Below are positions 42,248-53,664 of a DNA stretch of 64,000 nt, one piece after another. The stretch is from Schistosoma mansoni (lineage: Eukaryota; Platyhelminthes; Trematoda; Strigeidida; Schistosomatidae). The translations under genes and the position numbers were made by a program. Where the stretch lies: assembly GCF_000237925.1 (NCBI RefSeq), contig NC_031502.1:8177352-8241351 (forward strand). Direction: 5' to 3'. Position 1 is the stretch's first letter. Every line of letters starts with the position of its first letter. The notes beneath the pieces were generated by a model. That model was not told the origin of the DNA and made no database searches. It worked only from the letters and a program-made list of their open reading frames with translations.

Positions 42248-44559
42248 AAATATCATGAATTCATATTATTCTGCACCGGTGCTTGTTCTGATTTTATTTA
42301 AATTTATATAAGCACCCGGAAACTCCTATAACTGATTTCGAATACGACTCCAAGGAGATTTCACATATACTCATTGTAAATATCTAGGTAGTATACTAAA
42401 GACACATTAACATAAACTTGATAATGTCGTAAAGCATTCATATGACTGTAAATAAAAAATCTCAGTGTTATCTATTACCAGAAGAATGGAACAATGGTAA
42501 GCTACGATGTTGTATGTGAACACATTAGTATTCGAATTGACAAATGTGTAAATGGTTTATTACAGATTGAGAACAATCTGTTTAATGGTTGTCCACCAAG
42601 TATGAGTTTAATCATGAAGTCCATCAAACTGCACTTAATTCCAGCGATTTTAATCTCCAAACAGACTTCATATAAATTAAGAAATAGAGTATCCTTTTCA
42701 GGTTCTATAATTATATATCCAAATTAATAACCCGAAAACATGGTCAGGTTAAAGGCAAAGTACATCGTTAAAAGCATGTAAATTTAGGATTGTCAAACCA
42801 AATAGAATAAAATTGTTAATGTTGATATGACTCATATAGAATGTCAACTCTTGAATCTGTATATATGTTAAGTGAAAATTTAAGATCTGTAATCAGAATA
42901 AATATGGGTCAAATTGGGTGAGAGAGATATGATAGTGCTACTACAATTCTATCGAGTGGAAAAGAATTTATCGAAAAAAATATTCTTCGTTCAAATATTA
43001 GTCTTTTAATATGATGGGAATCTTTAAACGATTAAACTACTTTCTAATTACTGTCCGTTGTTAGTCTCATTTTGAGTCGCTTACTTTTGCCACTACCATC
43101 AGATCAAGCATCTGTATTATCATCCACCTATATGAATTAAACAAAATAAACATCTTTTATTGCATTGTTATTCACTGTCCAATTACACTCAAACGTATAA
43201 AACCGAAACTTCATCCACTCAGCACATACATGTCCCTATAAGGAATAATCAAAATTTCAGCCATGAATCTCTGCAACGCGATAATACATGCACATGAAGG
43301 TGTACCTGACAACTAGTTCCCAGTGATACATTGCAGCTCGAATACAGTCAAATTTGTCATATTTCTATGATACACAATTATAGTTAACATAAAATACTGA
43401 CAGAATGAATTCACGTATATCGATTTAATCAAAAGTAAACTCGAATTCACTAGCCATTTATTCGCTGAGCTATTTGTTATTATCTAAAGAAATAATTAGC
43501 AGCAATAAACTGCAGACATTATTATCAATCTAAAGAGATGAACAAAAGTGATTTATTCAACGCGATCTAATATTGGTGAAACATTAGAAATGTGATGAGT
43601 TCTCGGGAAGTGCGAATCGGGAAAGAACATACTGTTCTACGTTTGCTCTACTACTGACAAATCACTTCACGATTCCCTTAAGAACACTACTTCAAAATAT
43701 AAATTTCGCAACACCTGATATCAGTCAAACAATCAATCGAATGTTGTGATCAATGGACTGAATTTCATTTGGATGTACNNNNNNNNNNNNNNNNNNNNNN
43801 NNNNNNNNNNNNNNNNNNNNNNNNNNNNNNNNNNNNNNNNNNNNNNNNNNNNNNNNNNNNNNNNNNNNNNNNNNNNNNNNNNNNNNNNNNNNNNNNNNNN
43901 NNNNNNNNNNNNNNNNNNNNNNNNNNNNNNNNNNNNNNNNNNNNNNNNNNNNNNNNNNNNNNNNNNNNNNNNNNNNNNCATGTGGTGAATCACGTTTTCC
44001 ATGGTGGTCTAGATTCAATTATCTCATGATTTCAACTATAATATAATGGAAATCATCACTTATTATTTTAGTTCTTACTGATTGATTGTACAACAAAATG
44101 TACTTGGTAAAATAGAACACTAAGAAATACTTCATGATTAGATGCATGTCACCTACAAGTTACCTTCAACACCATACAGGAAACATTGTACATGCTATCA
44201 CCTCGTTGATGAAAAATCCATTTCATTCACATTACATAATCATGGTAGAATCAAAACCTTACACATTTCGTTATGTGGAACACATACAACCGTTTTACAT
44301 TTCAAACAATTTATTGTTCATGCATTATAAATTACAAGTCGAACTGTGGATGGAAGAATGTACTTTATTGTCGAGTTCTACAGTTAGAAATACAAACACA
44401 AAAGAATGTGAAAAATGAATTTATGAATATTGAAATGACTTAAACATGTGCTAAGTATGAGGATGACACATAGAACATAGTTGTATATAATACTTTTGAC
44501 ATAGTAACTGTCTACTTGTATCCTCCTTCCTATTCTAACTGTTTTAATAAGGATATGTT
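42248..44559. repeat. Left arm of a large palindrome
   Basis: Reverse complement of 46872-49397, nearly identical wherever compared (one substitution seen, at 42834) apart from the N gap at 43779-43978 and a few bases at its right edge. The arm holds a copy of the second SINE family's 3' end and two short frames (42494-42727, 44134-44418) that reappear unchanged in the other arm. Confidence 0.93.
43779..43978. other. Assembly gap (200 N) inside the left palindrome arm
   Basis: The right arm contains about 0.4 kb at the matching place, including a tRNA-headed SINE, so the real gap content is probably that. Confidence 0.97.
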
Positions 44560-45016
44560 CCATACAATGGACGTGTATGTGATGAAGGTTTAGCCTAAAT
44601 TCAGTCCTTTTATAGCTGTTGTGGTATTATGGAAGCACTAACATATCTCCTATAACTGTTCACCTGCCAATTACTTCGCAGTGATTACAGTTGTCAGATA
44701 ATTTGATGAATCATTGAAAGAAATTTATATTCACTGGCAGCAAGAGTAATAGGAATGTTAAGATGAGTATTAGTATTGGTATTTTTGATGAATTATTTTG
44801 ATTGTTTTTTTTTCACCGATTTCTGTTATTTATTAATGAAATTTGTTACTATGCATTTTTCAATTCAAAACACGTTATCATACAATGGTTTTTTTGTTTT
44901 GGGCAGCTCTTTTATGGGATTGGTCTTTTAAAAATATATATATAGTCGCGTGGGAAAACTGAGCCATTTCCTTTTTATAGATTTCTAGAAACAGTAAACG
45001 AAACAACTTCCTATAT

Positions 45017-46129
45017 ATGTTCCCGTACGATAAAATTGATGAATACGTTTTCTACGATACACCTACGGATTTAGTCAGCATATGTGGGCAACTTGATGTG
45101 AATTCAAGTCATGTGAATAAAGTACAATGTATTGTTACGAAAGTTCTTGGTGTCTGGTCGGCATATTTATTACCAGTCATATGTGGACTTGGTTTAATTA
45201 CACACAGTCTTGTTATAACGATTATATTTAAATGTTTACAATTTATACCGCGCCAGTTAATCTATACTGGTTGTCTGAGTTGTTCCAATATATTGACGAA
45301 TATTTTATTTGCTTGGTTATGGTTATTTCCCGCTAAAGGTTTACCATATACAACCAACGGACGAATTTATTACTTCATATTTAATTCATCAAGAATAGCT
45401 TGTCGCATATGTCGTTTCACTTATTCACTGAGTACAACATTAACAAGTAATTTAATATTATGTTCAGCTATTGATCGTTGTTTGAGTATATATTTTCCAG
45501 TGAAATTCTTACATTTATCAAATCGTCATGCATGGTATATATGCTTAATTGTTTTAATTATCAGTAGTATAATGATGTCACCGTTTTTAATTGTAATTGA
45601 TTGGATACAAGTTGGACAATTTCATATTTGTTGGATAGATGAATCGTTATTTAATTTACAAATTTATCATACATTATTTGCTAATTTAGGCTTAGTACAA
45701 AGCATTGTAATTGTTATAGTAAATATTACTTTTATCACCCGTTTTATCATACAAACTAAACGAACACGTCATACTATGGGACATAATAAGAAAGAATTAA
45801 AACATATATCTATTTCTATTATTCTCTTAGCATTTTCAATGTCATATGTATTAACCGCACTACCTCAAACTACAGTTTATTTATTAGCGTTTCTATGGTC
45901 GCATACACAAGAAGTGATTGATGAAGAATATGATGTATGGATAAAACTAATGTATAATTTAGCAGATATTGGTTGGAATCTTCATTTTACACGAGAATTA
46001 ATTGATTTAATCATGTATTTTATATATCTGAAACCATTACGTCGAATATTATTGTGTAAGGTTAAAAACCTCATCAAAATAGCTCAGGCAATGAATCAGA
46101 ACATATCAGACAATACGTCAGTAAAATAA
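45017..46129 (+). CDS. Intronless rhodopsin-like seven-helix receptor (GPCR)
   Basis: 370 codons in one exon. Seven hydrophobic segments at about residues 46-71, 80-103, 128-152, 172-194, 217-242, 263-290 and 312-336. Helix 3 ends in AIDRCLSIYFPVKF, a DRY-like motif with Cys for Tyr (residues 153-155); the loop residue C205 can bridge to C129 or C132. N-glycosylation site NSS at 29 in the short outside tail. Helix 6 lacks the CWxP motif (AFSMSYVLTALPQT) and helix 7 has DLIMY instead of NPxxY. A plasma-membrane class A receptor is clear; the ligand is unknown. The missing motifs and single exon recall the flatworm-specific orphan group PROF1, which is inference. It is the only gene in the spacer between the palindrome arms. 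Confidence 0.88.
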   Translation: MFPYDKIDEYVFYDTPTDLVSICGQLDVNSSHVNKVQCIVTKVLGVWSAYLLPVICGLGLITHSLVITIIFKCLQFIPRQLIYTGCLSCSNILTNILFAWLWLFPAKGLPYTTNGRIYYFIFNSSRIACRICRFTYSLSTTLTSNLILCSAIDRCLSIYFPVKFLHLSNRHAWYICLIVLIISSIMMSPFLIVIDWIQVGQFHICWIDESLFNLQIYHTLFANLGLVQSIVIVIVNITFITRFIIQTKRTRHTMGHNKKELKHISISIILLAFSMSYVLTALPQTTVYLLAFLWSHTQEVIDEEYDVWIKLMYNLADIGWNLHFTRELIDLIMYFIYLKPLRRILLCKVKNLIKIAQAMNQNISDNTSVK

Positions 46130-46871
46130 TTTGTATAAAGAGAAATCACTGGTTAAAAAAAACAATATACAATGCGTTTGTAATAGTTATGTGGTTTTAA
46201 TTCAAACAATTATTCTTACTTTCATCGTTATTTCAGTGATCTTTTCCTCATCTATCTTCTTGTCATTGGATTATTGATAACAACGTGCATTTAACTTTGG
46301 AAAAATGCTATTTTTTTGGTTTTCATTGACATTACCTCGGTTAAGAGAATATAATGATAATGACAACAGCAACAACAACCAACTTATCCGATGATAAACA
46401 AATGGAAATTAAATTTACAAAAAAGCAACCGTTTCATCATACTTCTGTTTCGTCTAATAATAGTACATTTAGAAACTCATGATTAGTTCATACATCACAT
46501 AAATTATATTATATTGCTTTTAGACTCAGACGTCTTTTTGAATACAATATAAATTACTTAATATTAACACCTTATTGTTGTCTCGAATTTCTGTGACTAA
46601 CAATTGATAGTGCGGACAAAACTTCAGCGAAAGAAATGGTATTCAATTAGCATCTAATCTATTATGACACTTAAATGAAATTTTAATACCATCGAAATTA
46701 ATCATGTCGTGGAGAACAGACATTTAGAGCATCGGTATACTAAGTTATAAAGATCACACTTTCAAACATTGATTAAAAAGAACTGACTTCGTTCTAAATA
46801 CTTCGGTTGGGAAAACCAAGAACAACTGGAATATTACACATGAATTGTGAGAATTTAGGCCCAATATATCA
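46130..46871. other. Receptor 3' flank within the palindrome spacer
   Basis: AT-rich; no second gene. It includes the short DNA between the receptor stop and the right arm. Confidence 0.45.
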
Positions 46872-49397
46872 AACATATCCTTATTAAAACAGTTAGAATA
46901 GGAAGGAGGATACAAGTAGACAGTTACTATGTCAAAAGTATTATATACAACTATGTTCTATGTGTCATCCTCATACTTAGCACATGTTTAAGTCATTTCA
47001 ATATTCATAAATTCATTTTTCACATTCTTTTGTGTTTGTATTTCTAACTGTAGAACTCGACAATAAAGTACATTCTTCCATCCACAGTTCGACTTGTAAT
47101 TTATAATGCATGAACAATAAATTGTTTGAAATGTAAAACGGTTGTATGTGTTCCACATAACGAAATGTGTAAGGTTTTGATTCTACCATGATTATGTAAT
47201 GTGAATGAAATGGATTTTTCATCAACGAGGTGATAGCATGTACAATGTTTCCTGTATGGTGTTGAAGGTAACTTGTAGGTGACATGCATCTAATCATGAA
47301 GTATTTCTTAGTGTTCTATTTTACCAAGTACATTTTGTTGTACAATCAATCAGTAAGAACTAAAATAATAAGTGATGATTTCCATTATATTATAGTTGAA
47401 ATCATGAGATAATTGAATCTAGACCACCATGGAAAACGTGGAATCACTGGATGGCCGATTCGTCCAATTGTGTGACTCTTCAGCAGTGCGCATTCACGAT
47501 CCCGCCTCACCATATTCGAACCCATGACCTATCAGTCTCGTGCGCGAGCGTTCAACCTGTAGACCACTAAACTGGTCGGCATCCGACAGTGTTAATATCT
47601 AACTTCAACCAATCCACGATTTCCGTTATGTTTAGAGATTTTCAACCACGAGTATTAGTCACATCTTATTTGAAACCAGGAAACCTCAGACACTTGTGTT
47701 ATCGTAGTCTGACACTCATCAATAGGGTTTTCCAACAACTCCCAGTTCAAACGAACCAAGAACATTTCAGCGATTAGGTGTACATTTTCAAATGTAATAA
47801 TCTCACGATATAATATGTTGATGTTTCATTGTCACCAGTCACTATTTCTTATTCGTGTAAATCCTTGTACATCCAAATGAAATTCAGTCCATTGATCACA
47901 ACATTCGATTGATTGTTTGACTGATATCAGGTGTTGCGAAATTTATATTTTGAAGTAGTGTTCTTAAGGGAATCGTGAAGTGATTTGTCAGTAGTAGAGC
48001 AAACGTAGAACAGTATGTTCTTTCCCGATTCGCACTTCCCGAGAACTCATCACATTTCTAATGTTTCACCAATATTAGATCGCGTTGAATAAATCACTTT
48101 TGTTCATCTCTTTAGATTGATAATAATGTCTGCAGTTTATTGCTGCTAATTATTTCTTTAGATAATAACAAATAGCTCAGCGAATAAATGGCTAGTGAAT
48201 TCGAGTTTACTTTTGATTAAATCGATATACGTGAATTCATTCTGTCAGTATTTTATGTTAACTATAATTGTGTATCATAGAAATATGACAAATTTGACTG
48301 TATTCGAGCTGCAATGTATCACTGGGAACTAGTTGTCAGGTACACCTTCATGTGCATGTATTATCGCGTTGCAGAGATTCATGGCTGAAATTTTGATTAT
48401 TCCTTATAGGGACATGTATGTGCTGAGTGGATGAAGTTTCGGTTTTATACGTTTGAGTGTAATTGGACAGTGAATAACAATGCAATAAAAGATGTTTATT
48501 TTGTTTAATTCATATAGGTGGATGATAATACAGATGCTTGATCTGATGGTAGTGGCAAAAGTAAGCGACTCAAAATGAGACTAACAACGGACAGTAATTA
48601 GAAAGTAGTTTAATCGTTTAAAGATTCCCATCATATTAAAAGACTAATATTTGAACGAAGAATATTTTTTTCGATAAATTCTTTTCCACTCGATAGAATT
48701 GTAGTAGCACTATCATATCTCTCTCACCCAATTTGACCCATATTTATTCTGATTACAGATCTTAAATTTTCACTTAACATATATACAGATTCAAGAGTTG
48801 ACATTCTATACGAGTCATATCAACATTAACAATTTTATTCTATTTGGTTTGACAATCCTAAATTTACATGCTTTTAACGATGTACTTTGCCTTTAACCTG
48901 ACCATGTTTTCGGGTTATTAATTTGGATATATAATTATAGAACCTGAAAAGGATACTCTATTTCTTAATTTATATGAAGTCTGTTTGGAGATTAAAATCG
49001 CTGGAATTAAGTGCAGTTTGATGGACTTCATGATTAAACTCATACTTGGTGGACAACCATTAAACAGATTGTTCTCAATCTGTAATAAACCATTTACACA
49101 TTTGTCAATTCGAATACTAATGTGTTCACATACAACATCGTAGCTTACCATTGTTCCATTCTTCTGGTAATAGATAACACTGAGATTTTTTATTTACAGT
49201 CATATGAATGCTTTACGACATTATCAAGTTTATGTTAATGTGTCTTTAGTATACTACCTAGATATTTACAATGAGTATATGTGAAATCTCCTTGGAGTCG
49301 TATTCGAAATCAGTTATAGGAGTTTCCGGGTGCTTATATAAATTTAAATAAAATCAGAACAAGCACCGGTGCAGAATAATATGAATTCATGATATTT
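46872..49397. repeat. Right arm of a large palindrome
   Basis: Inverted partner of 42248-44559, complete here without N. Outer boundary at GATATTT (49391-49397), inner boundary at AACATATCC (46872-46880). It contains a minus-strand SINE at 47440-47590. Confidence 0.93.
47440..47590 (-). mobile_element. tRNA-headed SINE (second family) within the right arm
   Basis: Minus strand: GCCGACCAGTTTAGTGGTCT (A-box region), GGGTTCGAATATGG (B box), GAGGCGGGATCGTGAATGCG, then CTGAAGA..GGACGAAT..CCATCCAGTG, the hammerhead-like part. It corresponds to what the N run in the left arm replaces. Confidence 0.75.
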
Positions 49398-50185
49398 CTA
49401 ATCATTGACCTATTTTCCTATTATGTAACATTGATTCAAGCCTTTTGTTATTCTTATCACAACTAGTACACCTATCATCACACTACCGATTTGTACTTTT
49501 CACTTATTATGTTTAGTTATGTAATCTATTCCACTGTTATCATTGATTCATAAACTACCTTGATTGGTTGAATAATTTCGTGTATGCATATAAATATTAC
49601 TGTATATTAGAGTAAAGCCTGATGAGGATCTAATAGAAAATAATATTGTTCACTTATATATGTTGTTCTAAATCACAATATGGGAATTTTTCAAATTTTG
49701 AAATCACAGAAGTGAAGTTGCTTGAATAATTATGGCACACTTTATACGTTCTCTATGTGATACTCTTATATATTTTAAGAAAATATCTTGAATACTAGAA
49801 AAAATATCCTCAGTGAATTAATGCTCTTCTTGCAATCGGATTCATCTGTTTTTTGATTACGGCTCCTGATTGATTCCAGGAACAGATCCGTCGATCTTGT
49901 TTGAATTCTAATTGTCAGCAATAGAAGTTAAAAATACAGGGTTCATTCCTCAGTGAGATGGTATATGGGCATATTATGGGACGAAACATTCATCTGACCT
50001 TTTTTTATTTTCATTGATTGCCTAACTAGACTTTGATATAAATAACCTTCAAATAATCGTCTATGCCAAATTAGTTCTGTTGACTAGTAATATATTTGTT
50101 TAGTAGTAAATATTTTCCACTCAAAAATCAAAATTTTGTCCCAGTGGAATCTTGGTATATTTCCGTATTATTAAGTTTTTAATAG
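49398..50185. other. Intergenic sequence, no gene seen
   Basis: AT-rich sequence just outside the palindrome; nothing recognised. Confidence 0.45.
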
Positions 50186-50245
50186 TTGAGATTAAGAATC
50201 AATTGGAGCTAGACCATCATGGAAAAACTGTAAGCACTGGATCAG
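50186..50245 (-). mobile_element. SINE 3' end (second family)
   Basis: Minus strand tail AGTGCTTACAGTTTTTCCAT..GGTCTAGCTCCAATTG. It lies in opposite orientation 100 bp before the complete copy at 50345. Confidence 0.6.
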
Positions 50246-50344
50246 TGTAGTTCGACCAGGTCTGCTGTGAGATAGTAACCCACTGAAGACATTGGTGGAT
50301 GTGTCGCTCAATTTCGTGGATCGGTTGAAGTTAGAGATTAACAC

Positions 50345-50560
50345 CGTTGGATGCCGGCCAGCTCAATGGTCTAAAGGTTAAGCGCTCGCGCGCGAAACTG
50401 ATAAGTCCTGGGTTCGAGTCTCGCGAGGCGGGATCGTGGATGCGCACTACTGAGGAGTCCCACAATAGGACGACACGGTCATCCAGTGCTTCCCAGTTTT
50501 GCATGGTGTTCTAGCTTCAATTGATTCATGATCTCAACTATTAAAATACTATAATATCCA
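50345..50560 (+). mobile_element. tRNA-headed SINE with hammerhead-like domain, best copy of the second family
   Basis: A tRNA-like head at about 50351-50430 (A box around CAATGGTCTAAAGGTTAAGC, B box GGTTCGAGTCT), then a hammerhead-like domain at 50443-50489 and the tail GTGTTCTAGCTTCAATTG. It has pol III promoter boxes and no coding frame. The GCACT/AGTGC pairing and the GTCC/GGAC hairpin survive, but the core GAA is GAC. Confidence 0.8.
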
Positions 50561-51695
50561 CAAAACCCCTTCTTGTTTAACAATACCTTAGGTTAGCAAC
50601 TGAATTTGTTTGTTATTTTTTTATATTTATTTTTTTAATAAACCTCCAAAATCATGAAAATTAATCGAAACATGTGATCATTAGTTTTTTTAAAAAAAAT
50701 ATTTTTTTCAAGGTTATTATTACTGATCATTCTCTTTAGTAAAATACCATGAACTTACTACTCCTTTTCATTTCGTTTATTGTAAAACCTATTGAAAAGA
50801 TAATTTATCAAAATGGAGATATCTATCTATCTATTGGGTTGTTTGTTAATAATTCTATTTTTCCCATTATTAAAAAAAACAAGCAAACAAAAGAATTGGG
50901 ATATATTTTTTTTAATTTTTTCGGAAAATTGAATTGTTGTTTATAGAATAATAAATCACATTTTGAAAATTGTTGTTTTGTTGATATTTTTCAACTGTTG
51001 ATATTCAGGACTGTAATTGATTTGTGTGCATGTAACCTTGGAACTTCTCAAGCATACATCTTAGATACCGCTATTTCTTAAAAGGTAATTACATTTATAA
51101 TTAATGGTCAGTATTAGATTTCAAAACCGATGGTATAGGCTACTAGTGTTGTTATCATAACTCAGTGGTTTTGCGTAAAACGTTTGAGTTCTATGATTAG
51201 ACGAAGTGAACATTATAATTTGAACCTCTATGTAAATGTTTATCAATCATTTGGTTTTTGGTGATATTTACCAATACTATAAAGTTATATATTTGACATG
51301 AGATTAGACTTAATCGACCAATCCATCAAAAAAAAAACCATGAGAAATTTGTCAGTTTAAAATAGTCTCTTTGAAGATCCTTCAACAGTACTCTTAAGTA
51401 ATCTTCATAGACAGGGAAAATGTTGGCGATAGTTCGATCAAGAAAATCCTAAACAATTATGTACTCCTTTACTATTATCCTTCTGAGATAATAATTATAT
51501 ATTTTAAATTTGTTCTCTATAAGCTTTTACGGTTTCGAGTTGAAGTACAACCCTTAAACAAAACCTAATATTATAAACGACATTCGAAATTAGTCCTTTT
51601 TTACACTTTTCGTATTGTTTTTTTTCTGTTCACGGTACATAGGCACAAATATCTGGAGCATTGGAAGAAGTTAGAACATTAGCTTTTCACTATTC
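50561..51695. other. Intergenic sequence, no gene seen
   Basis: AT-rich, many T and A runs; no supported feature. Confidence 0.45.
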
Positions 51696-51706
51696 ACTTG
51701 TAATAC

Positions 51707-52234
51707 GCCCCCGAATGCCCTGGTACGGCCGAGAGTGGGGAGAGTCCGCTCTCCCTCTCAAAATGCTCTCACATGGTCACGAATATACAGCCACTGCCGG
51801 GGAAGTCCTATTCACTGCCTTCTCGTGGCGGGGATGTTGTTTACGAAATTGAGAGGACGAAAAGCGAATGCCCGGTGCTTTAACCGGGTTGGTGTACACG
51901 GAAAGTCCGTCTAGGGGAGTTGGAAAACCCTGATTCCAAACCAATGGGGCACATGGGCTCCAGTATCCTGAGGGGATAAGTGGCGTATGAATCAACCGTT
52001 GGTCACCGGCTACCATGGGACTGCATCTCCTCACGATGCTCCACTGCCTTGTGGATCAGACCTTTAGGTCAAAGGCTCCGGGTATGGCCCCCTAAGGAAA
52101 TCACCTGTTTCGGTTTGAGCACCTTGGCAGTATCACAGCCCTCACACAAACCAAATGAGATTTGTGTGGCGCACATATATCTGGTGCTTCCTTGTACTAA
52201 TATTTATATGTTTAAATAATAATAAATAAATAAA
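51707..52234 (+). mobile_element. Short non-autonomous RTE-derived element with target-site duplication
   Basis: Leader of the LINE at 6326 (GCCCCCGAATGCCCTGG...) for about 440 bp joined directly to the LINE's 3' tail (TTTGTGTGGCGCACATATAT, then AATAATAATAAATAAATAAA). It is flanked by an 11-bp repeat, ACTTGTAATAC, at 51696-51706 and 52235-52245. It has the same organisation and length as 2328-2861. No coding capacity. Confidence 0.88.
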
Positions 52235-52416
52235 ACTTGTAATACTTTATAATTTCTAATTTAGATGATGCTTTCTATACAGAATTTGTCAATCGAACTA
52301 AAGCACTAATTGACAATTAGATCTATCAGGGATTTTGACTTTATCATATCTAATGAAAAATGATGGAATTTTTTCCATTATTTTATATAAAAATGAAAAC
52401 GTTGTGAAAAAACTTA

Positions 52417-52737
52417 TTGAAGTTACCCCTTCGATATGATACATCATTTAAGTTGGATTATTCAATAATATTTATCATTTCAGACAGCAAATATCTTCAG
52501 TTGTTTTCTTATTTATTGCTCCATAACTTTTCCACTTTGATAAATCATGTTACTAGAAATAATTGTTTAATTAGATTGTATCCTTATAGTCTTGGTATAA
52601 CGGAACCCGATGGTTTAAGATGTTCAAAGGGGTCACTATTGATGGACTCTCAAAAGAATAATGTCCCTTTACGTCCTATACTTGATATGAACAACTCTCC
52701 ATATCACTCGATTGTTGAATGGTTAGTTAACATTTAA
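52417..52737 (+). mobile_element. Possible Penelope-like RT fragment
   Basis: The frame contains NNVPLRPILDMNNSPYHSIV EWL, which resembles the conserved PLRPI..(S)PxY..(A)+(F/W)L segment of Penelope-like reverse transcriptases. No catalytic YxDD or GIY-YIG domain is seen nearby, so it is a small remnant at best. Confidence 0.45.
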
Positions 52738-53178
52738 CAACCTGTTAAATTGTATCCTTTTAATGAACAAACGCTTTTCTTATAGATTTCGATAATGTTA
52801 TTTTTCTTAAATATGCCGATTCCATACAAGATAAATTTATATTACAAGTTTTAATGGTAAACATTTTTGTTTCTACTGAATATTGATTGTTTATTTCGAT
52901 TAAATCAATAACTCTACAGTAAAATTCTAATTTCTTGAAGACAGCAACAAAATAGGTAAGCTAAGAATCATATATGAAGATTTGTAATTATGCATAGTTG
53001 CTAAGCTCTATAGTTCAGTACAATAAAGAAAACAGACAATTTTCAAATAGTGATTTTACATAGAGAGGAAGAAGGAGAGAGAGCCTATGAAATGCATTTT
53101 ATTATTAATAACTATTATTGGAATATCTAAGCGTAATTTTTTAAATCAGGAACTGTTTATAACCTATGGAACATTTAT

Positions 53179-53577
53179 TCAGGGATTGTTGACTTGAAAT
53201 CGTCCAGGACATTTGCTATACACTGTCAATAAATAGTGAAATAAAATAAAAGATCTGTTTAGGACTGAATGTTTCCCATATAACATCAATTCACAACAAA
53301 CATTACCAGTGAATTGTACAAAATCTTTTAAGAAATCAATCTCAGTAGAGATATAATGATTTTCTAATTCTAAGCTGTCAATTTTGATAGATCTGCTATA
53401 TGCCACTTTATGAACTAAATCGTATAACCAAAGTATTTTGATGAAAATACTTACATAGTGATTAGGCTTAAGGGTAGTTTTTGCGTTTATTTTCTTTACC
53501 ATTGTTTCATTAGTAGTCAAATAATCAATTAATAAGCATGAATGAGTGAAATACCTTTTATTGAAAATGCGGTACAT
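53179..53577 (-). mobile_element. Possible Penelope-like RT C-terminal fragment
   Basis: Minus-strand frame with KTTLKPNHYVSI..KILWLYDLVHKVAYSRS and EIDFLKDFVQFTGN, whose order (cross-strand KPT..Y, then a helical region, then E..FL+..F..NG) resembles the region after the catalytic motif in Penelope-like RTs. It faces the opposite way to the fragment at 52417, so it is not the same copy. Weak call; a host exon cannot be excluded. Confidence 0.3.
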
Positions 53578-53664
53578 TTATGAAGGCACCATAAAGTCAA
53601 ACTGATAATTCATTACATTTCAATCAAAACACTCAACCATTCTAATCATCTTTTTTTGCCGTTA

